Positions 8,305 to 16,258 of a stretch of DNA of 64,000 nucleotides are shown one piece after another (the first letter of the stretch is position 1; every line of letters begins with the position of its first letter). This stretch comes from an uncultured Pseudobutyrivibrio sp. (GTDB taxonomy: Bacteria; Bacillota; Clostridia; Lachnospirales; Lachnospiraceae), in assembly GCA_900546435.1 (NCBI GenBank), contig URCQ01000011.1, positions 13,092-77,091 on the forward strand, written 5' to 3'. Both the position numbers and the translations under genes were made by a program. A model generated the notes under the pieces. It saw only the letters and a list, made by a program, of their open reading frames with translations, made no database searches and was not told the origin of the DNA.

Positions 8305-8428
8305 AAAAAGTCACAAAACAGGTAGTATCTTGTGGTATGTGGGTGGTTGAATATCCAGATGTTGTGGAAGCGGTAGTGGTGAGAGTATAGGTAAAAAGTG
8401 GGTGGATGAAGAGGGTTTGTGACTTTTT
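8305..8428. repeat. 124-bp segment bounded by a perfect 13-bp inverted repeat
   Basis: AAAAAGTCACAAA (8305-8317) and its exact complement TTTGTGACTTTTT (8416-8428) bracket 98 bases, immediately after the stop of the uvrB fragment. The right arm ends in a T-run, so the whole could form a long-stem terminator. It could equally be a small MITE or a structured RNA. No flanking target duplication was recognised. Confidence 0.5.
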
Positions 8429-8565
8429 ATCGCCTGCTTTTTTGATTATAGAATTTGAAAAAATGATGTATAGGGGTTGAAGGGTTGGTATAATAAACAT
8501 AGAAAAGTGCAGTGGGTTAGGAAAGGTATAAATAGAAGTTACGAAGGCTAGAGGAGTTTTGTTGT

Positions 8566-9486
8566 ATGGGAAAAATAGATTTAAGATATGATGATTACGC
8601 TCAGAGTGCAAATACAATATTTAATTTTATGAAGAAATCAGAGTATTTGAAAGAAATTTTAGAAAAGAAAGCCATTATACCGAGGTATTGTAAAGAAAAT
8701 TTAGAGTATCTTAATATACATAATGGGGATATTGTTTTCCCGGAAGCTATGGTATTACAGAAGTGTTTTTGTGACATCCCATTTCATAAACTTACAGAAA
8801 ATTTTTACTTAAATCCAGTGGGAGAAATTTATTCAAATTTAAGTAGTGATGAGAAAAAGAGAATAAAGAATAATTATACGCATACGGACTTTTATGGTGA
8901 ATATGGAATTGCTTTTTCAAAAGAATGGGGAGAAAAGAATAATTTACAACCGATTCATTATTTGAATGAGCAATCACAATATACAAGATATTTTTCAGAA
9001 ATAGTTGAACAAGTTTTGAATACTGATAATGTATCAGACACGTATGTGGATGATATATTAGATAGATTATGCTTCATTAAACCTTTGAGAGGAATTATGA
9101 AAAGAAAAAATAAAAAAGAAACTGGAGAAGAAATAGAAATAGAATTTCAAAAAAATTTTCATGACGAAAAAGAATGGAGATATGTTCCAGGCAGAGAAGC
9201 AGTAAGAAATACAAATATCGAACGTGTTGTGGCAAATCAATATTTACTAGAGATGGACATTAATAGTAGGTTAAGTACAAGACAGTATGATAAGTTATGG
9301 TTACATTACAATTACGAAGATATTCGATATATTATTGTTCCGAATGCAAGTGAACGTATTGATTTTATAAATACGATTTTGAGCATTCCAGAAGAACAAT
9401 TTACTTCAGAAAGTGATATTATGACGCAGAAATACATTTTAATTAGTAAAATATTAGTATTAGCAGAAATAAGAAAGGATTGGTAA
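8566..9486 (+). CDS. AbiGi-like abortive infection protein (putative antitoxin)
   Basis: This 306-residue AT-rich gene has features recalled from the AbiGi family (PF10899): an N-terminal segment with conserved aromatic and acidic residues, the stretch YGIAFSKEWG near 118-127 followed by LQPIHYLN, and EKEWRYVPG near 201-209. In lactococcal AbiG, AbiGi is encoded directly upstream of AbiGii and the pair limits phage growth. Here the next gene starts one base after this stop, which fits that arrangement. A GAGGAG RBS precedes the ATG, and an extended -10 (TGGTATAAT, 8487-8495) lies upstream. The family call is from pattern memory, without an alignment. Confidence 0.65.
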   Translation: MGKIDLRYDDYAQSANTIFNFMKKSEYLKEILEKKAIIPRYCKENLEYLNIHNGDIVFPEAMVLQKCFCDIPFHKLTENFYLNPVGEIYSNLSSDEKKRIKNNYTHTDFYGEYGIAFSKEWGEKNNLQPIHYLNEQSQYTRYFSEIVEQVLNTDNVSDTYVDDILDRLCFIKPLRGIMKRKNKKETGEEIEIEFQKNFHDEKEWRYVPGREAVRNTNIERVVANQYLLEMDINSRLSTRQYDKLWLHYNYEDIRYIIVPNASERIDFINTILSIPEEQFTSESDIMTQKYILISKILVLAEIRKDW

Positions 9487-9487
9487 A

Positions 9488-10573
9488 ATGGGTAATAAAT
9501 TGAAAGAGGTATTTTCTAATCAAGAGATTTCGTATAAAGGAAAAATTAGTTTTAAGAATAAAGAAGCGTATGAGGATTTTATTGAAGCATTAAATAGTGT
9601 ACAAGAAGAGGGACGAACAATAAGGGTTAATGGAGTGACAGATATTGAAACTTCTGTCCAAACAGGGAACAATATTTATCCTATTTCCGAACAAGAAGAA
9701 ATTGTAGACGTTATAATAGGACCATCAAAGGAAAAAGTTACATTTAATATTGATACAGAGTTAGGCAAAAGGGATATAAATTTTAGCAGATTCCATACGA
9801 ATGATAATATTGTACTTGAAACAAAACAAGATGAAATTGTATATTTGAAAATTGTACTGGAGAAAGGAACGGGAAAAAGTAAAATCACGTATCGAGCACA
9901 GCCTGAAAAAGCTAAAAGTATAAATGAAATAATTGAACATTATAACATGATGGTAGCGTTTTTTGACAGATTGTTTAAACAGCCAATAGAAGCTATAAAG
10001 AAAGATACGCAAATAAAAGAATGGAATTCCATAAAATCTATGAAAAAATATTTTGAAGAAGCAATTTTACAGTACAAAAAATTGTATTTTGTGGAGCAAG
10101 AAGTGGAAATTACTATTGATCCATCAAAACTTCAGCAAGATGAAGAAGAATGTTGGAGAGATACTGAAGAACTTTATATTATTTTAAAAAAGAAAATGCC
10201 AATAAGGATTAATACTAAGTTAACAGAGATAAAGACCAATGATTTGAAAATTAATCAGCAAAAGGAGAATATAAAAGTTGGAACAGCATTAGATGTAACT
10301 TTTATAAAAAGAAAAGAGTTTTACTTATGGGGAGAGACTGTTGAAATTTATACGTCGAATCTTTTAACCAATGCTATTGTTAAAGAGATAATAGAACTTG
10401 AAAATGGAACAACAAAAATTTCTTATGGAGAAGAAGATAGTAGACCTATGTTTATATCTTATAAAGGATTCAAAACAGAAAAAGAAGCGGAGAATGAAAT
10501 GAAAAGTATTATGGAGAACAAAGAAGCATATGTGAATGCAAAAAGATTATGGGAGTATCTGGCTGAAGAATAA
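9488..10573 (+). CDS. AbiGii-like abortive infection protein (putative toxin)
   Basis: This 361-residue soluble protein has no membrane segments, many Lys/Glu and Ile residues, and a probable helical middle (about 145-205). It follows the AbiGi-like gene with a one-base gap, so the two are translationally coupled. Position, size (AbiGii of lactococci is about 400 residues) and the partner suggest an AbiGii-type toxin. I do not recognise a catalytic motif in it, and the call depends mostly on context. It could be an unrelated effector that has taken this place beside AbiGi. Confidence 0.5.
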   Translation: MGNKLKEVFSNQEISYKGKISFKNKEAYEDFIEALNSVQEEGRTIRVNGVTDIETSVQTGNNIYPISEQEEIVDVIIGPSKEKVTFNIDTELGKRDINFSRFHTNDNIVLETKQDEIVYLKIVLEKGTGKSKITYRAQPEKAKSINEIIEHYNMMVAFFDRLFKQPIEAIKKDTQIKEWNSIKSMKKYFEEAILQYKKLYFVEQEVEITIDPSKLQQDEEECWRDTEELYIILKKKMPIRINTKLTEIKTNDLKINQQKENIKVGTALDVTFIKRKEFYLWGETVEIYTSNLLTNAIVKEIIELENGTTKISYGEEDSRPMFISYKGFKTEKEAENEMKSIMENKEAYVNAKRLWEYLAEE

Positions 10574-10618
10574 AAATTTATAGGATATTACTGAGGTTAC
10601 AAAGGAGTTAAGAGGTAT

Positions 10619-11071
10619 ATGGGGATAAAATTGAATGGAATATCTGTTCCAATTGGTGGAATATCTTGGGAATATACAGAATCTGGACAAAAAGGAATTC
10701 AAGAGATGTTCTACTATTTAGAATCAAAAAGATTGTTGATTAACCCGAAAGAGATGGAAAACAAGGAATGGAGTGAGAAATCAGCGATAGAAATAAAAAA
10801 TAAGCTTGTAGATATACTTAGCAGATATAAATATGATCAAAATATAATAACAATAATTAAGCAAATGGTTGATGCATGTAATGAATTCTTAGATAATATG
10901 CAGAGGGTTGAAGTAAGAGGAATTCTTTATAAAAACTTGCAAAGTGATTGGGAAGATTTGGAATATGGAGTTGCTATGAAGAAATTTCGGAAAATTTTCC
11001 GAGATAATATAAAATTACTTGCTGAAACTTATAATATAACTTTCTCTAAAGAAATTCCAAAAGAATATTAA
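10619..11071 (+). CDS. DUF6650-like small protein
   Basis: The 150-residue protein begins MGIKLNGISVPIGGISWEY, resembling the GISxPxxGxxW opening of the DUF6650 family, then continues as a mostly helical acidic/basic protein. No function is known to me. It lies 45 bases after the AbiGii-like gene on the same strand, with its own AAGGAG RBS and a terminator at 11091-11127, so it is probably the last gene of the same operon. It may be an accessory gene of the defence module or an independent cargo gene. Confidence 0.5.
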   Translation: MGIKLNGISVPIGGISWEYTESGQKGIQEMFYYLESKRLLINPKEMENKEWSEKSAIEIKNKLVDILSRYKYDQNIITIIKQMVDACNEFLDNMQRVEVRGILYKNLQSDWEDLEYGVAMKKFRKIFRDNIKLLAETYNITFSKEIPKEY

Positions 11072-11090
11072 TAGGGAAGTGTAATTACAT

Positions 11091-11127
11091 AGCCGATTGG
11101 TTCGCTAAGAATCCGTCGGCTTTTTTC
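11091..11127 (+). terminator. rho-independent terminator of the AbiG-like operon
   Basis: AGCCGA (11091-11096) pairs with TCGGCT (11116-11121), with further interior pairing of TTC with GAA, and is followed by a run of six Ts. Confidence 0.8.
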
Positions 11128-11145
11128 ATGCCCATTTTTGTACAT

Positions 11146-11183
11146 AGCCAGTCCCGTAAAAAGGATTGGCTATTAAATTTTTT
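11146..11183 (+). terminator. second terminator-like hairpin just ahead of the parA remnant
   Basis: AGCCAGTCC (11146-11154) pairs with GGATTGGCT (11163-11171) with one mismatch and is followed by an A/T tract ending in Ts. It ends only 8 bases before the parA RBS, so it could have been a leader attenuator for parA. Confidence 0.5.
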
Positions 11184-11202
11184 CGAGGAAGGAGGAAACC
11201 AT

Positions 11203-11609
11203 ATGACCAAATGTAAAGTAATCGCCCTTGCAAATCAGAAGGGAGGAACAGCCAAGACCACAACTACATTAATGGATATTCTTGCATCATGAAACCATGA
11301 TTCCGGCGTAGCGGAAACCAACATTCCGGACACGGAAACCACCTTTGATTGGCTTGATTACCATTAATAAGAAATAGAGGCAATGTCAAGCCCTGAGCCG
11401 CTTTGCGGGGCGTTAGCCGGCTTTACATTGGTGAGATTTCTTGTATTCTATATACTTGCCAATTGGTTTCCTTATCACCGGACAGTAAGGACATCTAAGC
11501 CGGAATATTCACGTTAAATCATGGGATTGGTCTTGCACATCAGGGGCGAAAAGTTTTATTGGTTGATGCTGATCCACAGGGAGACTTAACAACCGCATTA
11601 GTAAAATAG
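11203..11609 (+). pseudogene. parA/soj-type ATPase remnant interrupted by a MITE-like element
   Basis: A strong RBS (GGAGGAAACC) precedes an ATG that opens MTKCKVIALANQKGG and the deviant Walker A (KGGTAKTTTTL) of ParA/Soj ATPases. At codon 23 the frame is broken by a 241-bp insertion. On the far side the frame resumes with HGIGLAHQGRKVLLVDADP and then LTTALVK-stop. Removing the insertion and one TTAA copy restores a continuous ParA N-terminus of about 53 codons. The rest of the gene (about 200 codons) is absent. ParA points to a plasmid or integrative conjugative element origin for this part of the island. Confidence 0.85.
11273..11513. mobile_element. 241-bp MITE-like palindromic element with TTAA target duplication
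   Basis: The element is flanked by TTAA at 11269-11272 and 11514-11517, and the host parA frame rejoins exactly when one TTAA is kept. Its two halves are imperfect inverted repeats along almost their whole length. Ends TGGATATTC and GAATATTCA pair, then ATTCCGGC, GGAAACCA, TTGGC, AAGAAAT and CAATGTCAAGCC each recur as complements on the other side around a GC-rich apex hairpin near 11396-11418. It has no significant ORF, so it must have been moved in trans. Confidence 0.8.
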
Positions 11610-11726
11610 TGCCGATAAAAAAGCTGACTTATACATTGATATTATATGTATAACTCAAGATAAAATCACCCAAAATAGGAAAAAAGACAATAAATAACGA
11701 AAAAATCTCTAAATGAGCAAATTTTA

Positions 11727-11755
11727 TTGACTGAAAGAGGGGCAAAACGTATAAT
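11727..11755 (+). promoter_or_regulatory. sigma-A-type promoter for the AAA/RloB pair
   Basis: TTGACT (11727-11732) and TATAAT (11750-11755) have a 17-bp spacer and lie 32 bases ahead of the ATPase start. This is one of the best promoter matches in the window. Confidence 0.8.
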
Positions 11756-11786
11756 AAAGGTGAAATAAAGGTGGAGGTGTATAAGA

Positions 11787-13223
11787 ATGTTAGTAAAAGT
11801 AAGTGTTGAAAATTTTAAATCTTTTGATAAAGCAACAGAGCTGACAATGATTTCCTCAAATAAAATACGAACAAATGCAAATCACAGGTTAAAGATAAAA
11901 AGTACCCAGTTATTAAAATATGCAGTCGTTTATGGAGCAAATGCATCTGGAAAGACCAATCTGGCATTGTTTTTTAAATTTTTTAAAGATAGTGTGTGCA
12001 ATGGCATTCCGATAGAAGCTACACAGATGTTTTGCAAGAATCGACAGGAAAATAAAGAACGAGAAAGCAGTTTTGAAATGCAGATTACAGTAGGTGATAA
12101 ATTCTATGCTTATGGTTTTTCAGCAATTTTAAGTAGGAGAAAAGTAACTGGAGAATGGTTATATGAATTATATCAGAATGGTTCAGCAAAATGTCTCTTT
12201 GAACGAGAGGGTAGCAAACGTCCGGTGTTACATGATGGCATTACTCTGACAAATACAGAAAAAAATAAATTTGAAACCTATGCAGATGATTTTGAAGGAA
12301 ATGAGACATCTTTGTTCCTTACAGAAATGAACCGTGGAAAAAAATATAGCACACGATCTAAATTATTGTTCTTCCGGGACGTATATGACTGGATTCAGAA
12401 TCACATTTCGATTATTACACCGGATACACCATTGATTGATTTGGAATATTATTATGATGATAATTCATTGAAGCTGATTAACAAATTGATCAAAACATTT
12501 GATACGGGTATCAGCCAGGTAAAAATCGAAGAAATTACATTGGATGAGCTATCGAATGTGATGCCAAAGCCAGTCTTTGAGAAGGTGATGCAGCATGTGA
12601 AAAATAGAATAGAAAAGCAGGAAGAAGCATCATTCAGAATGACAATGAGATCGAAGGAAACCTTTTTCAATATTGAAGTTGATGGACATTCTGAACCAAA
12701 GGTTACAACGATCCGTTTGCATCATAATAAGTCATTTTATGAGTTCGGTTTTGAAGAAGAGTCCGATGGAACAAGAAGATTATTTGACTTGATGGATATG
12801 CTGTTGAATAAACGAGAAGATGTTCTTTATGTTGTGGATGAATTGGAACGAAGTTTACATCCGAAGCTGACAGAACGTTTTTTACAATTGTTTATGCAGT
12901 TACATGAAGAGCAGCGCATGCAGTTATTGTTCACAACACATGAATCATCTATTATGGATCAGGCGATATTCAGAAGGGATGAAATTTGGTTTGTAGAACG
13001 CAACGCAGAAAATGCAAGCTTAATCTATTCTTTGGATCGTTTCAAGGAGAGATACGATAAAGTTTTGAGCAAGGCATATCTGGAAGGCAGATATGGTGCG
13101 ATACCGGTATTTTCAACATTCGATTTTGCGCGGGCAACGAGTCAGACGGATGCGCTTGCACAGCCATCTGACGACTGCTATGACAGTGCGGAAAGTATTT
13201 CTGCACCGAGAGAGGAGGCGTAG
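11787..13223 (+). CDS. AAA-family (AAA_15/OLD-like, RloA-type) ATPase
   Basis: This 478-residue ABC-type ATPase opens LVKVSVENFKSF, the usual start of the RecF/OLD-like AAA_15 family. It has Walker A (YGANASGKTN near 49-58), Walker B with the acidic pair (YVVDELERSLHP near 349-360) and a switch-like TTHES. The downstream gene is RloB-like and starts two bases after this stop, so this is the ATPase half of a two-gene unit. AAA_15 plus RloB or TOPRIM-like partners are typical of anti-phage systems such as AbiL and, more loosely, PARIS. The exact subtype is inference. Confidence 0.8.
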   Translation: MLVKVSVENFKSFDKATELTMISSNKIRTNANHRLKIKSTQLLKYAVVYGANASGKTNLALFFKFFKDSVCNGIPIEATQMFCKNRQENKERESSFEMQITVGDKFYAYGFSAILSRRKVTGEWLYELYQNGSAKCLFEREGSKRPVLHDGITLTNTEKNKFETYADDFEGNETSLFLTEMNRGKKYSTRSKLLFFRDVYDWIQNHISIITPDTPLIDLEYYYDDNSLKLINKLIKTFDTGISQVKIEEITLDELSNVMPKPVFEKVMQHVKNRIEKQEEASFRMTMRSKETFFNIEVDGHSEPKVTTIRLHHNKSFYEFGFEEESDGTRRLFDLMDMLLNKREDVLYVVDELERSLHPKLTERFLQLFMQLHEEQRMQLLFTTHESSIMDQAIFRRDEIWFVERNAENASLIYSLDRFKERYDKVLSKAYLEGRYGAIPVFSTFDFARATSQTDALAQPSDDCYDSAESISAPREEA

Positions 13224-13225
13224 CC

Positions 13226-13927
13226 TTGGCTCCAGTAAGAAGTTACACGAATTGGAATAGCAGAATTACAGATGAAAAAGAGCAGATTGAACCTTATCGT
13301 AAATATTTTTTCATATGTGAGGGCGCCAATACCGAAACATGGTATTTTAAAAGGTTAATTGATATACGAAAAGAGTTAAATATTCATCCATTGATTGATA
13401 TCCGTTTACTTGAAAAAACAGAAGGAGACAGGGATATTTCATTCTCAAGACGTTTGATTGAATTTGCAGAAAAACAGAAAGAGAATTCGGAAATAGCATT
13501 TGATAAAGAACGAGACAAGATGATAATTGTATTTGATGGAGACATTTTTGAAGAAAAAGTACTCGATTATGAAGAAGTGATAGCTGAAGGTGAAAAGAAT
13601 AATATACTAGCGGTCAGCAATCCGGCATTTGAATTGTTCCTGCTGTTACATTATGAAAATTCATACGAAGATGATATTGAGCCAAATGCTGAACAGATTA
13701 TCCAGAATGAAAAAGATGGACATCAGACATTTATTTATAAGTTGTTACTTGCTAGAACAGGAATCAATCCTAAGAAAAATTCTGCGATAGGAGAGTTGGC
13801 GAAAAATATAGAGATTGCTATTGAGCAAGAAAAGAAAATTAATGAGGATATTCATCAATGCAGGGGTCAGATTACATGTAATATAGGCAGAATTATTGAT
13901 GAAATTCGCAAGGATGATGGAGAGTAA
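13226..13927 (+). CDS. RloB-like protein
   Basis: The 233-residue protein matches the RloB family (PF13707): FICEGANTETWYFKRL near 29-44, an acidic VFDGDIF near 108-114 and SNPAFELFLLLHYE near 135-148. These motifs form a TOPRIM-like metal-binding core, which suggests a nuclease effector. Translation starts at TTG (13226) behind a strong AGGAGG with 7-bp spacing; no in-frame ATG is placed as well. It is coupled to the ATPase upstream and followed by a strong terminator. Confidence 0.82.
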   Translation: MAPVRSYTNWNSRITDEKEQIEPYRKYFFICEGANTETWYFKRLIDIRKELNIHPLIDIRLLEKTEGDRDISFSRRLIEFAEKQKENSEIAFDKERDKMIIVFDGDIFEEKVLDYEEVIAEGEKNNILAVSNPAFELFLLLHYENSYEDDIEPNAEQIIQNEKDGHQTFIYKLLLARTGINPKKNSAIGELAKNIEIAIEQEKKINEDIHQCRGQITCNIGRIIDEIRKDDGE

Positions 13928-13977
13928 ATGGTAATATTAAAAGAAATCGGATTGCTCCATCAATACTTTAATTACCG

Positions 13978-14011
13978 AAAAAGGAACAAATAGAACATTT
14001 GTTCCTTTTTT
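13978..14011 (+). terminator. rho-independent terminator after rloB-like gene
   Basis: AAAAAGGAACAAAT pairs with ATTTGTTCCTTTTT around a 5-nt loop, ending in six Ts. The inner AGAACATTTGTTCC also resembles a LexA site, but the stem explains it fully. Confidence 0.85.
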
Positions 14012-14020
14012 CATGCATTT

Positions 14021-14051
14021 CTATATACATTCGGAAAATGTTTGCTATAAT
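14021..14051 (+). promoter_or_regulatory. uvrB: uvrB promoter region, possible SOS operator
   Basis: A perfect TATAAT lies at 14046-14051. Just upstream, TTCGGAAAATGTTTGC is conserved in both copies of the duplicated region (also at 7843-7858). Its GGAAAATGTTTG core loosely resembles the Firmicutes LexA box GAACNNNNGTTC but has mismatches. uvrB is SOS-controlled in Bacillus, so an operator is plausible but not shown. No clear -35 was found. Confidence 0.4.
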
Positions 14052-14059
14052 AATGAATG

Positions 14060-14366
14060 AAAAGGAACATGATAAAAGTGAAATCAGGAGTAGGATATGG
14101 ATCATTTTGAATTACATTCTAAGTTTGAACCGACTGGCGATCAGCCGCAGGCAATCGAGGAACTGGTTACAGGATTTAAAGAGGGCAATCAGTGCCAGAC
14201 ACTTCTTGGTGTGACCGGTTCGGGTAAGACGTTTACAATGGCAAATGTAATACAACAACTGAATAAGCCGACGCTCATCATTGCGCACAACAAGACACTT
14301 GCAACGCAGTTGTATGGTGAATTCAAAGAGTTTTTCCCAAACAATGCGGTGGAATACTTTGTCTCC
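14060..14366 (+). repeat. right copy of the ~307-bp uvrB direct repeat
   Basis: This is the partner of 7991-8297. It contains the leader, RBS and first 90 codons of the intact uvrB and forms the right boundary of the island. Confidence 0.88.
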
Positions 14367-16079
14367 TACTACGACTATTATCAGCCGGAGGCTTATGTGC
14401 CATCGACCGATACGTATATTGCGAAAGACTCGTCGATCAATGACGAAATCGACAAGCTGCGTTTGTCAGCTACGGCGGCATTGACGGAACGAAAGGATGT
14501 AATCATTATCTCTTCTGTTTCCTGTATTTATGGCATTGGTAGTCCGGATGATTACCAGAATATGATGGTTTCGCTTCGCCCGGGCGATGAAAAAGACCGG
14601 GATGAAGTCATTCGCCAATTGGTGGATATGCAGTATATGCGCAATGATATGGATTTTACGCGAGGAACGTTTCGCGTGCGGGGGGATGTGCTGGAAATCA
14701 TACCGGCAGACACCTCGGATTATGCATATCGCGTCGAGTTTTTTGGAGATGAGATTGACCGCATCAGTGAGCTGGATGCATTGACGATGGAAGTGCGCTG
14801 TGAACTCAACCATGTTGCGATTTTTCCGGCATCGCACTATGTTGTGCCACAGGAAAAAATCAACAAGGCGTGTCAGGAGATTGAAGAAGAGTTAGAAGAA
14901 TGCGTCCGCTTTTTTAAGGGCGAAGATAAGCTGATTGAAGCACAGCGTATTGCGGAACGAACAAATTTTGATGTGGAGATGCTGCGTGAAACAGGATTTT
15001 GCAGTGGTATTGAGAACTATTCTCGCCATTTGACAAACCAGTTGCCGGGAGAACCACCGCAATGTCTGTTAGATTATTTTAAAGATGATTTTCTGATTAT
15101 TGTAGATGAGTCTCATATTACACTGCCGCAGGTGCGTGGCATGTACGCCGGTGACAGAGCACGTAAGACAACACTTGTCGATTATGGCTTTCGTCTGCCG
15201 TCAGCACTCGATAACCGTCCACTGAATTTTGGCGAATTTGAGTCAAAAATCGACCAGATTTTATTTGTTTCTGCTACACCGGCAGAGTACGAAGAAGAAC
15301 ATGAGATGTTGCGGGCAGAACAGGTGATTCGTCCGACGGGACTTTTGGATCCGGAAGTGGAAGTGCGCCCAATCGAAGGACAGATTGATGACTTGATTGG
15401 TGAGATTCGTAAGGAGACAGCGCAACATAATAAAGTGCTGATTACGACGCTGACAAAGCGTATGGCAGAAGATTTGACAGATTATATGGCGGAACTTGGC
15501 ATCCGCGTAAAATATATGCACTCTGACATTGATACGATGGAACGAGCGGAAATTATACGAGATCTGCGTTTGGACGTGTTCGATGTGCTGGTGGGAATCA
15601 ACCTGCTGCGAGAGGGACTGGATATTCCGGAGATTACACTGGTTGCCATTCTGGATGCGGATAAAGAAGGATTTCTTCGTTCAGAACGTTCACTGATTCA
15701 GACCATTGGACGTGCGGCGCGTAATGCTTCCGGTCATGTTATCATGTATGCAGATAAGATTACGGATTCGATGCGCCTGGCGCTGGATGAGACATCACGC
15801 CGTAGGAAAATCCAGCAGGCTTATAATGAAGCCCACGGCATTACACCAAAGACGATTGAAAAGTCTGTCCGTGACTTGATTCGTATATCTAAGGATGTGG
15901 CGAAGGAAGAAATGCAGTTTGAGCGTGATGCCGAAGAGATGACGCAGGAAGAACTGGAAAAACACATCAAAGAGATTAAGAAAAAGATGGAAAAAGCGGC
16001 AGCGGATCTGAACTTCGAGGCAGCAGCGGGGTATCGCGACCGTCTTATCGAACTGAAGAATATGCTGCGTGACATGTGA
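14097..16079 (+). CDS. uvrB: excinuclease ABC subunit B
   Basis: UvrB is the damage-verifying helicase-like subunit of nucleotide excision repair, loaded by UvrA and recruiting UvrC. The 660-residue protein is full length. It has Walker A (GVTGSGKTFT near 38-47), the tyrosine-rich beta-hairpin beginning YYDYYQPEAYVPS near 91-103, the DESHITLP box, RAARN and a C-terminal UVR domain. The RBS is AGGAGTAGG. uvrA follows 180 bases downstream. The first ~88 codons are duplicated at 8028; the present 5' end may have been supplied by the incoming island DNA. Confidence 0.98.
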   Translation: MDHFELHSKFEPTGDQPQAIEELVTGFKEGNQCQTLLGVTGSGKTFTMANVIQQLNKPTLIIAHNKTLATQLYGEFKEFFPNNAVEYFVSYYDYYQPEAYVPSTDTYIAKDSSINDEIDKLRLSATAALTERKDVIIISSVSCIYGIGSPDDYQNMMVSLRPGDEKDRDEVIRQLVDMQYMRNDMDFTRGTFRVRGDVLEIIPADTSDYAYRVEFFGDEIDRISELDALTMEVRCELNHVAIFPASHYVVPQEKINKACQEIEEELEECVRFFKGEDKLIEAQRIAERTNFDVEMLRETGFCSGIENYSRHLTNQLPGEPPQCLLDYFKDDFLIIVDESHITLPQVRGMYAGDRARKTTLVDYGFRLPSALDNRPLNFGEFESKIDQILFVSATPAEYEEEHEMLRAEQVIRPTGLLDPEVEVRPIEGQIDDLIGEIRKETAQHNKVLITTLTKRMAEDLTDYMAELGIRVKYMHSDIDTMERAEIIRDLRLDVFDVLVGINLLREGLDIPEITLVAILDADKEGFLRSERSLIQTIGRAARNASGHVIMYADKITDSMRLALDETSRRRKIQQAYNEAHGITPKTIEKSVRDLIRISKDVAKEEMQFERDAEEMTQEELEKHIKEIKKKMEKAAADLNFEAAAGYRDRLIELKNMLRDM

Positions 16080-16131
16080 TTTATAGGATGAATTTTGCAT
16101 GAGAAAGCATGTATGCGATAAACTACAGGTA

Positions 16132-16209
16132 ATATGTATGATAGATGCTGCATGTTATAAGAAATAAGCTATATGTATGACAAATGATACATGCGATAAG
16201 CGATAAGTA
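16132..16209. repeat. two imperfect 39-bp tandem repeats between uvrB and uvrA
   Basis: ATATGTATGA... units at 16132-16170 and 16171-16209 share about three quarters of their bases, and a degenerate partial copy precedes them. A short GTGCAT/ATGCAC hairpin follows at 16212-16229. No function is evident. Confidence 0.55.
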
Positions 16210-16258
16210 ACGTGCATAAAAACATGCACAAGATACAACAAAATCGAGGTTTACAACT

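Noticed and set aside
13986..13999. AGAACATTTGTTCC as a LexA (SOS) box for uvrB
   Set aside because: The palindrome is fully accounted for by the stem of the rloB terminator and lies about 50 bp upstream of the -10. A weaker candidate nearer the promoter was noted instead.
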